In this document: positions 50,667 through 60,374 of the stretch, in pieces
Position numbering within the stretch: the stretch's first letter is position 1
Layout of the letters: each line of letters opens with the position of its first letter
NCBI GenBank assembly: GCA_050305405.1
Contig: JBNLFG010000011.1
Span: 1 to 64,000 of the forward strand
Source of the DNA: Desulfolinea sp050305405
GTDB taxonomy: Bacteria; Chloroflexota; Anaerolineae; Anaerolineales; Villigracilaceae
Length of the DNA stretch: 64,000 nt
Direction of reading: 5' to 3'
Made by a program: the position numbers and the translations under genes
The notes under the pieces: generated by a model
Databases searched by the model: none
The model's input: the letters and a program-made list of their open reading frames with translations, nothing else
What the model was told of the DNA's origin: nothing

Positions 50667-52112
50667 ATGAGTGAATATGCAATTTCAGAATATCATGATG
50701 TAGAAAAGATTTATGCTCAGTTGAATGCGTTGGTAAAACAACCTATTCGACCGATCAAACGCGAGAAAATGGCTGAAATACAGGCTTATTTCGATCAGAA
50801 ATGCGCCAAATCGAAAGAGATCACGGACGAAGCCAAGAAATATATCCCGGGTGGGGTGCAGCATAATTTGGCGTTCAACTACCCCTTCCCAATTGCCATC
50901 GAAAAGGCAGAAGGCGCCTATATGTGGGATGTGGACGGCAACCGCTATATCGACTTTTTGCAGGCGGGTGGGCCGACGGTTTTGGGGAGCAATTACCCGC
51001 TGGTGCGTGAAAAAGTGATCGAAGTGATCAACTCCTGCGGTCCGGTGACAGGGCTTTTTCATGAATATGAATTGAAATTGGCAAAGATCATCAATAAATA
51101 TATGCCAAATATAGAGAAATTCCGCATGTTGGGATCGGGTACTGAGAGTGTGATGGGCGCCATCCGCGCGGCACGGACATTTACGAAGAAAAAGAAGATC
51201 GTCAAGGTCGGCGGCGCGTATCACGGCTGGTCTGACCAGATGGTGTATGGGCTGCACATCCCCGGAACAGGACGGATGGAAGCGACGGGTATCCCGAAAG
51301 GTGCAAATAAGCATACGCAGGAATTCTTCCCGAATAATTTGGCTGCCTTGCGACGGAAACTGATCGCGAATCGTCTGCGCGGTGGAACAGCGGCTGTGAT
51401 CGTTGAGCCGGTTGGACCCGAATCCGGCACGCGCCCGGTACCTTTTGAGTTCAACAAAAAAGTACGCGAATTATGCGATGAATTTGGTGCGCTGCTGATC
51501 TTTGATGAAGTGGTGACCGGCTTCCGCATCGGCATGGGTGGGGCGCAGGGATATTATGATGTCAAACCCGACCTGACCATTTTCGGAAAATGTGTCACTG
51601 GCGGCTATCCGATGGCGGGCGGTGTTGGCGGTAGAAAAGAAGTGATTGATACCTTTGCCCCGGGCATCGGCGGGACGGGTGAGCGCGCTTATATCGGCGG
51701 GACGCTCTCTGCAAATCCACTTTCCTGCGTGGCGGGATATTATGCAATAAAAGAAATGGCGCGCACCAATGCGCCGGTCATCGCCGGAAAAGCTGGCGAC
51801 CGCCTGACTAAAGGGCTAAAAGCAATTATCAAGAAATATGACTTACCTTTTGTTGCTTATAATCAGGGAAGTATTGTTCATTTAGAGACATCTGGTGTGA
51901 TGCTGCTCGATTTGAAGAATCCGCTCAAGACGATGAAAGAGATCAAGTCGCGCAAACACATGATTGAAGAGATGGGCGCGGCGTATATGTCTCAGGGGAT
52001 GATAACCTTGGCGGGCTCACGCATGTATACGTCAATGGCAGATACGGATGAAGTAATTGATGAAGCGTTAAAGAAATTTGAAGTGGTACTTTCCAGCGTC
52101 GAAGGTGTTTAG
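50667..52112 (+). CDS. Class III PLP aminotransferase (glutamate-1-semialdehyde aminomutase-like)
   Basis: A 481-residue fold-type I class III enzyme. Motifs: YIPGGVQHNLAFNYPFP, YMWDVDGNRYIDFLQAGG, LGSGTESVMGAIRAAR, YHGWSDQMVYG, LIFDEVVTGFRIG and the PLP Lys in LTIFGKCVTGGYPMAGG. It resembles GSA aminomutase but has a longer N-terminus, and no heme genes are near. It begins 2 bases after the aldolase, so it acts in the same catabolic pathway, probably transaminating a sugar-like or amino-acid-like aldehyde. Confidence 0.85.
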   Translation: MSEYAISEYHDVEKIYAQLNALVKQPIRPIKREKMAEIQAYFDQKCAKSKEITDEAKKYIPGGVQHNLAFNYPFPIAIEKAEGAYMWDVDGNRYIDFLQAGGPTVLGSNYPLVREKVIEVINSCGPVTGLFHEYELKLAKIINKYMPNIEKFRMLGSGTESVMGAIRAARTFTKKKKIVKVGGAYHGWSDQMVYGLHIPGTGRMEATGIPKGANKHTQEFFPNNLAALRRKLIANRLRGGTAAVIVEPVGPESGTRPVPFEFNKKVRELCDEFGALLIFDEVVTGFRIGMGGAQGYYDVKPDLTIFGKCVTGGYPMAGGVGGRKEVIDTFAPGIGGTGERAYIGGTLSANPLSCVAGYYAIKEMARTNAPVIAGKAGDRLTKGLKAIIKKYDLPFVAYNQGSIVHLETSGVMLLDLKNPLKTMKEIKSRKHMIEEMGAAYMSQGMITLAGSRMYTSMADTDEVIDEALKKFEVVLSSVEGV

Positions 52113-52122
52113 AAAAATAGTG

Positions 52123-52223
52123 CAGTTCCTGAGCGGAGTGCTTTGAGAAGCAAAGCACGTAGTCGAAGGGCGGTTCTCGCAAAACCCGCTCTTCGACTGC
52201 GCTTCGCTCCGCTCAGAGACTGG
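52123..52223. repeat. Dispersed palindromic repeat, family 1, copy d
   Basis: The outer arms CAGTTCCTGAGCGGAGTG and TCCGCTCAGAGACTG and the inner arms GTCGAAGGGCGG and CCGCTCTTCGACTG pair. It lies between the aminotransferase and MFS genes of the TetR-controlled cluster. Confidence 0.8.
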
Positions 52224-52267
52224 TGTTGATCGTTATAACAATTTGTAAAGCCAATCGAGGAGTCTCC

Positions 52268-53467
52268 ATGAGCGAAAAATATAAATTGTACGGCTACCGC
52301 TGGGTGGTATTAGCGGTCTTTATGTTCATCAATCTGACCATCCAGATGCTCTGGATCACCTACGCCCCGATCACGGGCGTTGCCGCAGAGTTCTATGGCG
52401 TAAGCGACTTGCAGATCGGATTTTTTGCGATGACTTTCATGATCGCCTTTATCCCGCTCTCCATTCCGGTTTCCTGGGTGATCGATACCTACGGATTCCG
52501 CGTCGCGGTTGGGATTGGCGCAATCCTGATGGGCGTTTTCGGTCTCCTGCGCGGATTTGCCGGAGCGAACTACAGCCTCGTCTTGTGGAGCACGGTCGGC
52601 ATCGCTGTGGCTCAACCTTTTTTGCTCAACGCCTGGACAACTGTGCCCGCAAAGTGGTTCCCTGTTGAAAGTCGGGCAACTGCCGTCGGCTTGGTGACAT
52701 TAGCCAATCTGATTGGCACTGCCTTGGGGATGGTGCTCACGCCAGAACTAATCAAAACAATGCCTATCCCAACCGTGCAACTCATCTATGGCGGGCTTGC
52801 TGCGTTTTCATCGGTGCTATTTCTCCTTTTGGCTCGTGAAAAACCAGCCACTCCACCTTGCGCTGAAGGCGAAGAAACCCGTGCCCTGATGCTGGATGGC
52901 TTGAAAAGCGCACTCAAAGTCAAACCTTTCTGGCTCTATCTTTTTGTTTCTTTCATTGGATTGGGTATTTTCAATGGCGTCACCACCTGGATCGAAGCCA
53001 TCATTCGCCCACGCGGATTTACACCCAATGATGCGGGGACGCTCGGCGCACTGATGATTGTTGGCGGCTTGATCGGGGCGGTCGTCTTGCCAGCCCTCTC
53101 GGACAAGCAAGGGAAACGTCAACTTTATCTGATTTTAGCGTTTCTCGGCGCGATCCCCGGCTTGGTCGGCTTGACCTTTGCGATATCTAGCTTTTGGCTC
53201 TTTGCCTCCGCTGCCCTGATGGGATTCTTCCTCGTCAGTGCCATGCCGATCGGGATGCAATACGCCGCTGAGATTACCTATCCCACTCCTGAAGGCACAT
53301 CCAATGGCTTGATCCAACTCTTTGGTCAAGGAGCAGTTGTTTTTGTTTACATCATGGAAGCAATGAAAAGCAGTGATGGCTCATTTACTCCATCACTGCT
53401 TTTGGCAATCGGATTATTGGTCTTGAGTGTTGGGATTTCAACGCAGTTGAAAGACCCTGTCAAATGA
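52268..53467 (+). CDS. MFS transporter
   Basis: A 399-residue major facilitator with 12 hydrophobic helices. Similar in pattern to the FLVCR/nitrate-like MFS group (YRWVVLAVFMFINL, PAKWFPVESRATAVGL). Position within the aldolase-aminotransferase-FGGY kinase cluster suggests it imports that pathway's substrate. ATG 52268 is preceded by CGAGGAG. Confidence 0.85.
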   Translation: MSEKYKLYGYRWVVLAVFMFINLTIQMLWITYAPITGVAAEFYGVSDLQIGFFAMTFMIAFIPLSIPVSWVIDTYGFRVAVGIGAILMGVFGLLRGFAGANYSLVLWSTVGIAVAQPFLLNAWTTVPAKWFPVESRATAVGLVTLANLIGTALGMVLTPELIKTMPIPTVQLIYGGLAAFSSVLFLLLAREKPATPPCAEGEETRALMLDGLKSALKVKPFWLYLFVSFIGLGIFNGVTTWIEAIIRPRGFTPNDAGTLGALMIVGGLIGAVVLPALSDKQGKRQLYLILAFLGAIPGLVGLTFAISSFWLFASAALMGFFLVSAMPIGMQYAAEITYPTPEGTSNGLIQLFGQGAVVFVYIMEAMKSSDGSFTPSLLLAIGLLVLSVGISTQLKDPVK

Positions 53468-53477
53468 ACTGCTCCAA

Positions 53478-53498
53478 CAAAAGTCTTTAAGGCTTTTG
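53478..53498 (+). terminator. Short hairpin after the MFS gene
   Basis: CAAAAGTCTTTAAGGCTTTTG pairs end to end with minor mismatches. It is a weak terminator or a copy of the element at 35751. Confidence 0.45.
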
Positions 53499-53517
53499 TG
53501 GTTTATCAAACGAGAGA

Positions 53518-53623
53518 TGTGCATTGCATCCTGCAGGATGCGTTGCACATCGGCTTTTATAGAAATAATCGAATTGCAACGCACTTTTCACTTCGTTTCA
53601 AGAGCAATGCAATTCTCGATTGT
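53518..53623. repeat. Two nested palindromes before the FGGY kinase gene
   Basis: TGTGCATTGCATCCTG with CAGGATGCGTTGCACA (53518-53549) is an almost perfect palindrome. AATCGAATTGCA (about 53567) pairs with TGCAATTCTCGATT (ending about 53623). The gap carries no obvious promoter apart from these. Confidence 0.65.
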
Positions 53624-53651
53624 CATTAAGCAAAACTAAAGGACAGACGCC

Positions 53652-55226
53652 ATGACCCAAGAAAAACTCATCCTTGCAATCGACCTTGGCACATCCGGCA
53701 TGAAAGTTGCCCTCATCACCGTGAGTGGGAAGGTGCTGGGCTGGGAAAGTGAGTACGTCCAATTGCTGATCACGCCGGATGGGGGCGCAGAGCAAGTCCC
53801 GAATGAGTGGTGGCGGTCATTCGTTTCGGCTACCCAGCGGCTATTTAAACGGAACCCAGCCGCTGCCAAGAACGTCGTCGCCATCTCTTCATCCACGCAG
53901 GGCGAGGGCACGGTTCCCATCGATAAAAACGGTAACGCCCTCTGCAACGCGATCCTATGGATGGACATGCGCGGCGCGTCCCATCTCAAAAAGCAGCTTG
54001 GCGGGCTGGTCAACATCGACGGTGCGTCGCTCGATAAGGTTTTGCGCTTTATCTCGCTTACGGGCGGCATGCCCTCGATGACCGGCAAAGACCCCGCCGG
54101 GCATATGCTTTTTATTCGGGATACACAGCCTGAAATTTATGCCAAAACGCATAAGTTTTTGAGTGTATTGGACTACCTGAACCTGCGGCTGACTGGGCGT
54201 TTGGTTGCCACCTTCGACTCGATCCTGACCTCATGGGTGACGGACAACCGTGACCCGAATCATGTTCATTACAACAAGGGCTTGATCTCGGTCCTCGGGC
54301 TGGATGCCGCCAAACTGCCCGAGATCGTCGCCTGCTCCGATGTGATCGGAACGCTCAAAGCAGATGTAGCGGAAGAGCTTGGCTTATCGAAAGATATAAA
54401 AATCGTGGCTGGCTCGATCGATAACACCGCCGCAGCGATTGGCTCCGGTGCAGTTGAAGACTACGCCACCCATCTTTATATTGGCACCTCGTCATGGATG
54501 TCCGCGCATGTGCCTTTCAAGAAAACATCCATTTTTGACTCGCTGGCATCTGTCCCCTGCGCCGTGCCTGACCGTTATTTGTTGACCGCGTTACAAGCTA
54601 CCGCAGGCGGCAACCTGACCTATTTGCGCGACCAAATTCTCTATCACAAAGACGAACTCTTGCAGGAAGCCGATGTTCCCGACATCTTCAAAGTACTCGA
54701 CCAAATCGCAGACCGTGTTCCAGCGGGCAGTAACGGCGTCATCTACACCCCCTGGATTTGGGGCGAGCGCGCGCCCATCGACGACAAGACGGTGCGGGCT
54801 GGTTTATATAATCTTTCGCTTCATAACTCACGCGAAGATATTATCCGCGCCTTTCTGGAGGGAATCGCCTTCAATACACGCTGGCTTTTGAAACCGGTTG
54901 AAAGTTTTCTGGGGCGCAAAGTGGAGAGCATCAACATCGTTGGCGGTGGCGCACAGTCGGACGTTTGGTGCCAGATATTTGCCGACGTGATGAACGTGGA
55001 GATCAAACAGGTCGCCGACCCGATATACGCCAACGCCCGCGGCGCCGCCTGGATAGGCGCGGTTGGTCTGGGCGAGATTTCTTTTAACGATGTGCCGGAG
55101 TTGGTGGAAATAAAACAGAGCTATATGCCGCAAATCGAGAACAGGGCGCTTTACGACGAGCGCTTTGATGTCTTCAAGAAGATTTATAAGCAAATGAAAC
55201 CGATTTATAAAAAACTAAACGCATAG
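53652..55226 (+). CDS. FGGY-family carbohydrate kinase (xylulokinase-like)
   Basis: A 524-residue FGGY kinase. The phosphate-binding LAIDLGTSGMKVALI and the catalytic-loop ILWMDMRGA are in the N-domain; YIGTSSWMSAH and the ATP-binding NIVGGGAQSDVWCQIFADV are in the C-domain. It phosphorylates a sugar or polyol, most like xylulokinase by pattern. It probably supplies the phosphorylated substrate of the class II aldolase upstream. Confidence 0.88.
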   Translation: MTQEKLILAIDLGTSGMKVALITVSGKVLGWESEYVQLLITPDGGAEQVPNEWWRSFVSATQRLFKRNPAAAKNVVAISSSTQGEGTVPIDKNGNALCNAILWMDMRGASHLKKQLGGLVNIDGASLDKVLRFISLTGGMPSMTGKDPAGHMLFIRDTQPEIYAKTHKFLSVLDYLNLRLTGRLVATFDSILTSWVTDNRDPNHVHYNKGLISVLGLDAAKLPEIVACSDVIGTLKADVAEELGLSKDIKIVAGSIDNTAAAIGSGAVEDYATHLYIGTSSWMSAHVPFKKTSIFDSLASVPCAVPDRYLLTALQATAGGNLTYLRDQILYHKDELLQEADVPDIFKVLDQIADRVPAGSNGVIYTPWIWGERAPIDDKTVRAGLYNLSLHNSREDIIRAFLEGIAFNTRWLLKPVESFLGRKVESINIVGGGAQSDVWCQIFADVMNVEIKQVADPIYANARGAAWIGAVGLGEISFNDVPELVEIKQSYMPQIENRALYDERFDVFKKIYKQMKPIYKKLNA

Positions 55227-55240
55227 ACGAATTACTAAAC

Positions 55241-55279
55241 AAAAAAGCTCTGCGATTTTTGATCGCAGAGCTTTTGCTT
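55241..55279. terminator. Bidirectional intrinsic terminator
   Basis: AAAAGCTCTGCGA (55243-55255) and TCGCAGAGCTTTT (55263-55275) form a perfect stem between the convergent FGGY kinase and tex genes. Confidence 0.85.
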
Positions 55280-55286
55280 TTCTCAA

Positions 55287-57416
55287 TTACTCTTTCACCC
55301 ACCCGAGGCTAATACGGCCACGCGCGGCTTCAATCGACAGTATTTCTACGCTGAGAATATCACCCACCTTCAAGATCGTACCAAAGGGAATTTTCGATTT
55401 GTGCAGCAGACCATCCTGTTTGACGCCAATGTCAACAAAGGCGCCAAAATCAACAACGTTGCGAACGGTGCCCTTCAGCGTCATCCCTTCAGCGAGATCG
55501 TCCATGCTGAGCACATCGGAGCGCAGGATGGGAGCAGGGGCATTTTCACGCGGGTCGCGTCCGGGGCGAGCAAGCTGTTCGAGGATGTCTTCCAGTGTGG
55601 GGAGACCGCAATTTAATTCGTCAGCAAGTTGCTTGGGGGGCGTGGTGGCGGTCAATTTTTCGAGGGCGGCGATGCGCTTATCCATAGCGGAAGCAGGCTT
55701 CACACCGGCACGTTCCAGTACAGCTTCAGCAACGGGATAAGATTCGGGATGAATAGCAGAATTATCCAGCGGATTCTTTCCATCCCGAATTCGCAAAAAA
55801 CCAGCCGATTGCTCGTAGGCCTTCTTGCCCAAACCAGAGACATCCAAAAGCGCTTTACGCGAAGTAAAGCTGCCTTTTTCTTCACGATATTCGAGAATGC
55901 TCTGCGCGAGCTTGCCGCCGATGCCCGCCACGTGGGTCAGCAGTGCGGGACTGGCGGTGTTAACATTCACGCCAACCTGATTGACAACCGATTCAACCAC
56001 GCCATCCAGTGCATGTGACAGGTCTTTTTGGTCAACATCGTGCTGATACATACCCACGCCAATCGACTTGGGATCGATTTTGACCAACTCTGCGAGCGGA
56101 TCTTGTGCACGCCGCGCAATCGAAACCGCGCCACGAATGGAAACATCGAGATCGGGAAATTCAGCACGCGCCAGCGCCGAAGCGGAGTAAACCGATGCAC
56201 CTGCTTCGCTAACAATCAGATATTTCGTCGCTGGCATGTCACGCGTCAGCGTGGCTACGAGCTTCTCAGTTTCGCGGGATGCGGTGCCATTGCCGACAGC
56301 GATAAGCGTGACATTATGGCGAGCGATCATCGTTTGGAGTTTAGCCAGGGACGCTCCCCATTCATTTTGCGGCGCATGTGGATAGATGGTGCCGGTATCA
56401 AGCAGTTTACCGGTTGCGTCCACGACTGCGATCTTGGAACCTGTACGAAAGCCCGGATCAATTGCAAGAACGGTATGTCCTTCGAGCGGCGGCTGTCCCA
56501 AAAGTGCACGCAAATTGGTAGAAAAAACCTGAATCGCATGTTGTTCGGATGCTTCGCTGAGACTACGGCGTACGTCACGCGCAATCGAGGGCAGCAACAG
56601 GCGCGCAGCGGCATCCTGCATAGCTTCCTCGAGTTGATCTGCAAAGGGGCTAAGAATATCCTCGTCAAACTCACGCTGAACTGCATCAAGCCAATCACGC
56701 TCTGCAATGCGAATGCGCACGCGCAGAACACCTTCCTTTTCACCGCGCAAGATTGCCAAAACCTGATGGGGCTGAAGACGGTCTACGCGCCCTTCAAATT
56801 CATAATAAGTCTTGAAGGTGCCTTTTTCATCCTGCACGCCATCAATCTTTTCTGCACTAAGCACAGCAAACTTAAGCGCTTTTTCACGCGTCATCGAGCG
56901 GACATTGGCGTTCTCGCTAATCTGTTCAGCAACAATATCGCGCGCGCCTTGCAAGGCCTCTTCGATGGTCGGCACATCTTCTGTTAGAAAATCCTGTGCA
57001 GCTTCTTCAGGTGAAAGATCGAGATTTTGCGAGAGAATAATTTGAGCTAAAGGGTCTAACCCCTTCTCTTGCGCCATTATCGCGCGCGTACGCCGTTTGG
57101 GGCGATAGGGTGCGTAGAGGTCTTCGAGCGCGGTCAGCGAACTGGCAGCTTCGATGGCAGCCTTTAGAGCCTCATCAAGTTTGCCCTGCTCTTCGACGGA
57201 TTTTAAAATAGCAGTACGCCTGTCGTCCAAAGCACGCAGACGTACAATTTCATCTGCGATGATGCGAATCTGCTCATCGTCAAGTGAGCCTGTCATCTCT
57301 TTGCGGTAACGGGAGATAAAAGGAACAGTATTCCCCTCGTCCAATAAACGAACAGCCGCTTCAACTTGCGTCGGCCTGACATTCAGCTGGGATGCGATTT
57401 GATTAGTATGAGTCAT
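55287..57416 (-). CDS. tex: Tex family RNA-binding transcription accessory protein
   Basis: A 709-residue Tex/YqgF-fold protein. The N-terminal helical region has TVPFISRYRKEMTGSLDDEQ. A YqgF-like nuclease fold begins with VLAIDPGFRTGSKIAVVD. A helix-hairpin-helix segment holds VNVNTASPALLTHVAGIG. A C-terminal S1 domain (KGTVRNVVDFGAFVDIGVKQDGLLH) binds RNA. Tex affects transcription processivity and stress survival in other bacteria. Slightly shorter than E. coli YhgF. A large plus-strand frame inside it is a shadow. Confidence 0.93.
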   Translation of the reverse strand: MTHTNQIASQLNVRPTQVEAAVRLLDEGNTVPFISRYRKEMTGSLDDEQIRIIADEIVRLRALDDRRTAILKSVEEQGKLDEALKAAIEAASSLTALEDLYAPYRPKRRTRAIMAQEKGLDPLAQIILSQNLDLSPEEAAQDFLTEDVPTIEEALQGARDIVAEQISENANVRSMTREKALKFAVLSAEKIDGVQDEKGTFKTYYEFEGRVDRLQPHQVLAILRGEKEGVLRVRIRIAERDWLDAVQREFDEDILSPFADQLEEAMQDAAARLLLPSIARDVRRSLSEASEQHAIQVFSTNLRALLGQPPLEGHTVLAIDPGFRTGSKIAVVDATGKLLDTGTIYPHAPQNEWGASLAKLQTMIARHNVTLIAVGNGTASRETEKLVATLTRDMPATKYLIVSEAGASVYSASALARAEFPDLDVSIRGAVSIARRAQDPLAELVKIDPKSIGVGMYQHDVDQKDLSHALDGVVESVVNQVGVNVNTASPALLTHVAGIGGKLAQSILEYREEKGSFTSRKALLDVSGLGKKAYEQSAGFLRIRDGKNPLDNSAIHPESYPVAEAVLERAGVKPASAMDKRIAALEKLTATTPPKQLADELNCGLPTLEDILEQLARPGRDPRENAPAPILRSDVLSMDDLAEGMTLKGTVRNVVDFGAFVDIGVKQDGLLHKSKIPFGTILKVGDILSVEILSIEAARGRISLGWVKE

Positions 57417-57541
57417 GGCGGCGATTTTACCAAATTTATCGAAAAAATGTTCTCTGAGTTTTCCCTCACAATTCTGTTAACTGGTTGAAAAGTCAGCATC
57501 CCCGATAATGAAGCATAATAGTGCACGGAGAAAAAATCAAA

Positions 57542-57964
57542 ATGCCTATACGAGTACTTGCTATTGACGACGACCCAGCAATGACTGAGCTTTTGACTTT
57601 ATTGTTGCAAACAAATAAGCTCGATGTAATGACTGCTAATAGCGGTCATGAGGGGATTATGCTGTTAAAAAAAGCGGCCCCGGATATTGTGATTTTGGAT
57701 ATGATGATGCCAGAAATGGATGGGAAACAAGTTTGCGAAGAAATCAGGAAATTCAGCAATGTTCCCATCGTAGTACTTTCTGCGCTCAACAACCCGGGAA
57801 TGGTTGCCAGCGCTCTGGATGCAGGTGCTGACGACTACCTTATCAAACCTGTACCCAGCAGTATCCTGCTTGCTCATATTAAAAGACTAGCGGAACGCAG
57901 CAAGGGTACGGGCGATCTAGCATCTGGAACAGCAACTCTCCGCAATAACCCCGCCTATCCCTAA
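57542..57964 (+). CDS. Stand-alone response regulator (receiver only)
   Basis: A 140-residue single receiver domain: acidic pocket LAIDDDPAM, phospho-acceptor Asp53 in VILDMMMPEMDG, conserved Thr/Ser in VVLSAL and Lys in DYLIKPVP. A short unstructured tail has no output domain. It may serve in a phosphorelay; the hybrid kinase at 39554 is the only kinase in the window, and a link is speculative. ATG 57542 follows an ACGGAG site. Confidence 0.85.
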   Translation: MPIRVLAIDDDPAMTELLTLLLQTNKLDVMTANSGHEGIMLLKKAAPDIVILDMMMPEMDGKQVCEEIRKFSNVPIVVLSALNNPGMVASALDAGADDYLIKPVPSSILLAHIKRLAERSKGTGDLASGTATLRNNPAYP

Positions 57965-58010
57965 GAAAGAGAGCGCAACCCAACAACGGTTGCGCTCTCT
58001 TTCTTTAATT
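57963..58010. terminator. Strong bidirectional terminator
   Basis: AAGAAAGAGAGCGCAACC and its exact complement (57963-58006) with a 7-base loop, between convergent genes, with T-runs on both sides. Confidence 0.85.
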
Positions 58011-58018
58011 TCACATTT

Positions 58019-59200
58019 TTAAATCGCTTCGAGTGCCTGCTCAAGATCAGCAATCAAATCATCCACATCTTCGATACCGACCGAGTAACGAATAAGCGTT
58101 TCGGGGATGCCCATCGCCGCACGTTGCTCCTCCGTTACTTCGACATGGCTGGTTGTACGCGGCGGCCCCGCTACCGTTTCAACCGGCCCCAAATTCGCAG
58201 CGATATGCGCGTATTGCAAACGCGGCAAAAACGCCCGCACCGAATCAAAATCCCCTTTCAGGAAAAAACTCATCATCCCGCCAAAAGCGCGCATCTGCTT
58301 TTTGGCGATCTCGTGATTCTCGTGCGTCTCTAGGCCGGGATAAAAGACATCTTCCACTTTGGGGTGTGCCTTCAAGAAGCGTGCTATCTGCATCGCGTTT
58401 TCGCTCTGTCTTTCGACGCGTAGCGCAAGTGTCTTCAAGCCGCGAATCATCAAATAGGCTGACATCGGATGCAAAGTCGCACCGTTGATCTCGCGGTAGG
58501 CAAAGGCTTTATGTACCAGTTCTTCTGAGCCACATAGAATCCCACCCAACGCATCGGCATGACCACCGATATACTTTGTCGCACTGTGGACAATCAGGTC
58601 CGCGCCCAACGCCAGAGGGTTGGTATTAATCGGGGTTGAGAAGGTGTTGTCCACGATTACGGTAGCCCCGACACTGTGTCCCGCTCGCGCAAGCCTTTCG
58701 ATATCGACCACTTTCAGAGTCGGATTCGTCGGCGTCTCGAGGTAGAGCACCGTGCAGCCTTTGGCGATTTCAGCTTCAATTGCCTCGTGATCGGTCGTCG
58801 TACAAAGTTCCACATCTATTTTCAAACGCGGCAAAAAGCCCGTAAAAATCGCATTCGTGCCACCATAAGTATCCTTGATCGAGACCACACGATCACCGGG
58901 CTTGAGCAGCGCATAGAGCGTGTTACTAATCGCGGCCATTCCTGTCGAAAAACTTGTTGCCGCTTCTGCGCCTTCAAGCTGGCGCATTTTCTCTTCAAAA
59001 ACCGCCACAGTCGGGTTGGTATTACGGCTATAAATATGCCCATCTTCCTTGCCCAGCGCCACGTCGTACCAGTGATCGAGATCGTTGTAACCATAGGAAA
59101 CGCTGTGCACCACCGGTACCTGCGTGGCGCGCTGCCAGCCATCTTTTTTCTCTTCGCCCGCCCAAACAGACAGGGTGCCAAACTTCGCTTTTTCACTCAT
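58019..59200 (-). CDS. Cystathionine gamma-synthase / methionine gamma-lyase family PLP enzyme
   Basis: A 393-residue Cys/Met-metabolism PLP enzyme. The substrate Tyr and PLP-phosphate residues are in HIYSRNTNPTV, followed by FSTGMAAISNTL, YLETPTNPTLKVVDI and VDNTFSTPINTNPL. The PLP Lys is in VHSATKYIGGHADALGG. The family includes CGS, gamma-lyases and O-acetylhomoserine sulfhydrylases; the exact reaction cannot be decided. It overlaps the upstream peptidase gene by 8 bases. Confidence 0.87.
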   Translation of the reverse strand: MSEKAKFGTLSVWAGEEKKDGWQRATQVPVVHSVSYGYNDLDHWYDVALGKEDGHIYSRNTNPTVAVFEEKMRQLEGAEAATSFSTGMAAISNTLYALLKPGDRVVSIKDTYGGTNAIFTGFLPRLKIDVELCTTTDHEAIEAEIAKGCTVLYLETPTNPTLKVVDIERLARAGHSVGATVIVDNTFSTPINTNPLALGADLIVHSATKYIGGHADALGGILCGSEELVHKAFAYREINGATLHPMSAYLMIRGLKTLALRVERQSENAMQIARFLKAHPKVEDVFYPGLETHENHEIAKKQMRAFGGMMSFFLKGDFDSVRAFLPRLQYAHIAANLGPVETVAGPPRTTSHVEVTEEQRAAMGIPETLIRYSVGIEDVDDLIADLEQALEAI

Positions 59201-60374
59201 TTTCTACTCCACAATAATTGATTGCCGTTTCCGCCAGCACATGCGCCAGATCGACAACAGATTTTACATCGACCCATTCTTCTGCACTGTGCAAACCATA
59301 ACCAACAGGCCCAAGCAAGACCGTCTCGATACCAGCATCGGCGAGCAAGGCAGCATCCGTCCAGAAGGTTTGGCCGATATGTTCCGGGATTGCGCCCAAA
59401 CGGGATTCGAGTGCCGCATCCATGATTTGGACAATAGGCGCATCGCGCCTGATTTCAAATGGATACCGCCAAAAAGTGGCTTTAACCTGCGCCTTGAAGC
59501 TGGGATCCGCTTCCCCCAGCCGATCAAGAATTGCCTGAATTTCAGCTTGGCAGCCTTCGACCGTCTCACCAGGGATAGTACGCCATTCGATAGTTGCCTT
59601 GGCTTTATCGGCATAGGTAAAAATCTCCGTACCGCCCTGAAGCAAAGCAACATGCAATGAAGCCGGTCCCGCCAGCGGATGCGGTTCACGCTGCAAGACA
59701 TCTTTGCCTAACTTCTCCAATTCAACCAAGAAGCGCCCCATGCGCACATTTGCATCAATCCCATCCATATAACGACTGCCATGCGCGGCACGTCCATAAA
59801 CTTCGACATCAAAGATGATAAAGCCACGATGTGCACGGCAGAGTTGCATCTCAGTCGGCTCGGTGACAATGGCGGCATCAGCACTAAACTCCTTGACAAG
59901 AGCCTCCGTCCCCAAGCTGAGATTCTCTTCATCTGCGACAAAAGTTAGCAGTAAATCGCCGCCCAGATGGATATGCGCATTTACAATCGCTTTAGCAGCC
60001 GCCAACATTGCAGCCGTGCTGGCTTTCATATCCTGTGCTCCGCGCCCGTAGATACGTCCATCACGTAACTCACCACCAAAGGGATCAATCGTCATCCCTT
60101 CGATACCAACTGTGTCAAGGTGCGCGTTTAGCAGAAGCGAGCGTCCACGCCCACTGCCTTTCAGGATACCGACCACATTCTCTCGTCCAGGGGCGATCTC
60201 GCTGCGCTTCACATCCAAACCGAGATCACTCAACTGCTTTTCCAAATAAGCAGCGATCTCCGTCTCTCCCTTCCCCTCCGGCGAAAGAGACGGATTGGTT
60301 GAGTTAATTTGCACCAGTTGCTGCGTAGTGGTGACGAGATAGTCTTCGTCAACTTCAAAGCTCTTTTTTTGCAT
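59193..60374 (-). CDS. M20-family ArgE/DapE-like amidohydrolase
   Basis: A 393-residue M20 metallohydrolase. The first metal ligands are in LNAHLDTVGIEGM, the bridging Asp in GRGAQDMKAS, and the catalytic Glu pair in FVADEENLSLG. It probably deacylates an N-acyl amino acid or dipeptide. The tight overlap with the sulfur-enzyme gene suggests joint use, for example freeing a sulfur amino acid for lysis or synthesis. AGGAGG precedes the start on the minus strand. Confidence 0.87.
   Translation of the reverse strand: MQKKSFEVDEDYLVTTTQQLVQINSTNPSLSPEGKGETEIAAYLEKQLSDLGLDVKRSEIAPGRENVVGILKGSGRGRSLLLNAHLDTVGIEGMTIDPFGGELRDGRIYGRGAQDMKASTAAMLAAAKAIVNAHIHLGGDLLLTFVADEENLSLGTEALVKEFSADAAIVTEPTEMQLCRAHRGFIIFDVEVYGRAAHGSRYMDGIDANVRMGRFLVELEKLGKDVLQREPHPLAGPASLHVALLQGGTEIFTYADKAKATIEWRTIPGETVEGCQAEIQAILDRLGEADPSFKAQVKATFWRYPFEIRRDAPIVQIMDAALESRLGAIPEHIGQTFWTDAALLADAGIETVLLGPVGYGLHSAEEWVDVKSVVDLAHVLAETAINYCGVENE

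Noticed and set aside
56028..56987. A 319-codon plus-strand frame inside tex
   Set aside because: It is antisense to a complete, well-conserved gene and has no signature of its own; a shadow of tex codon use.
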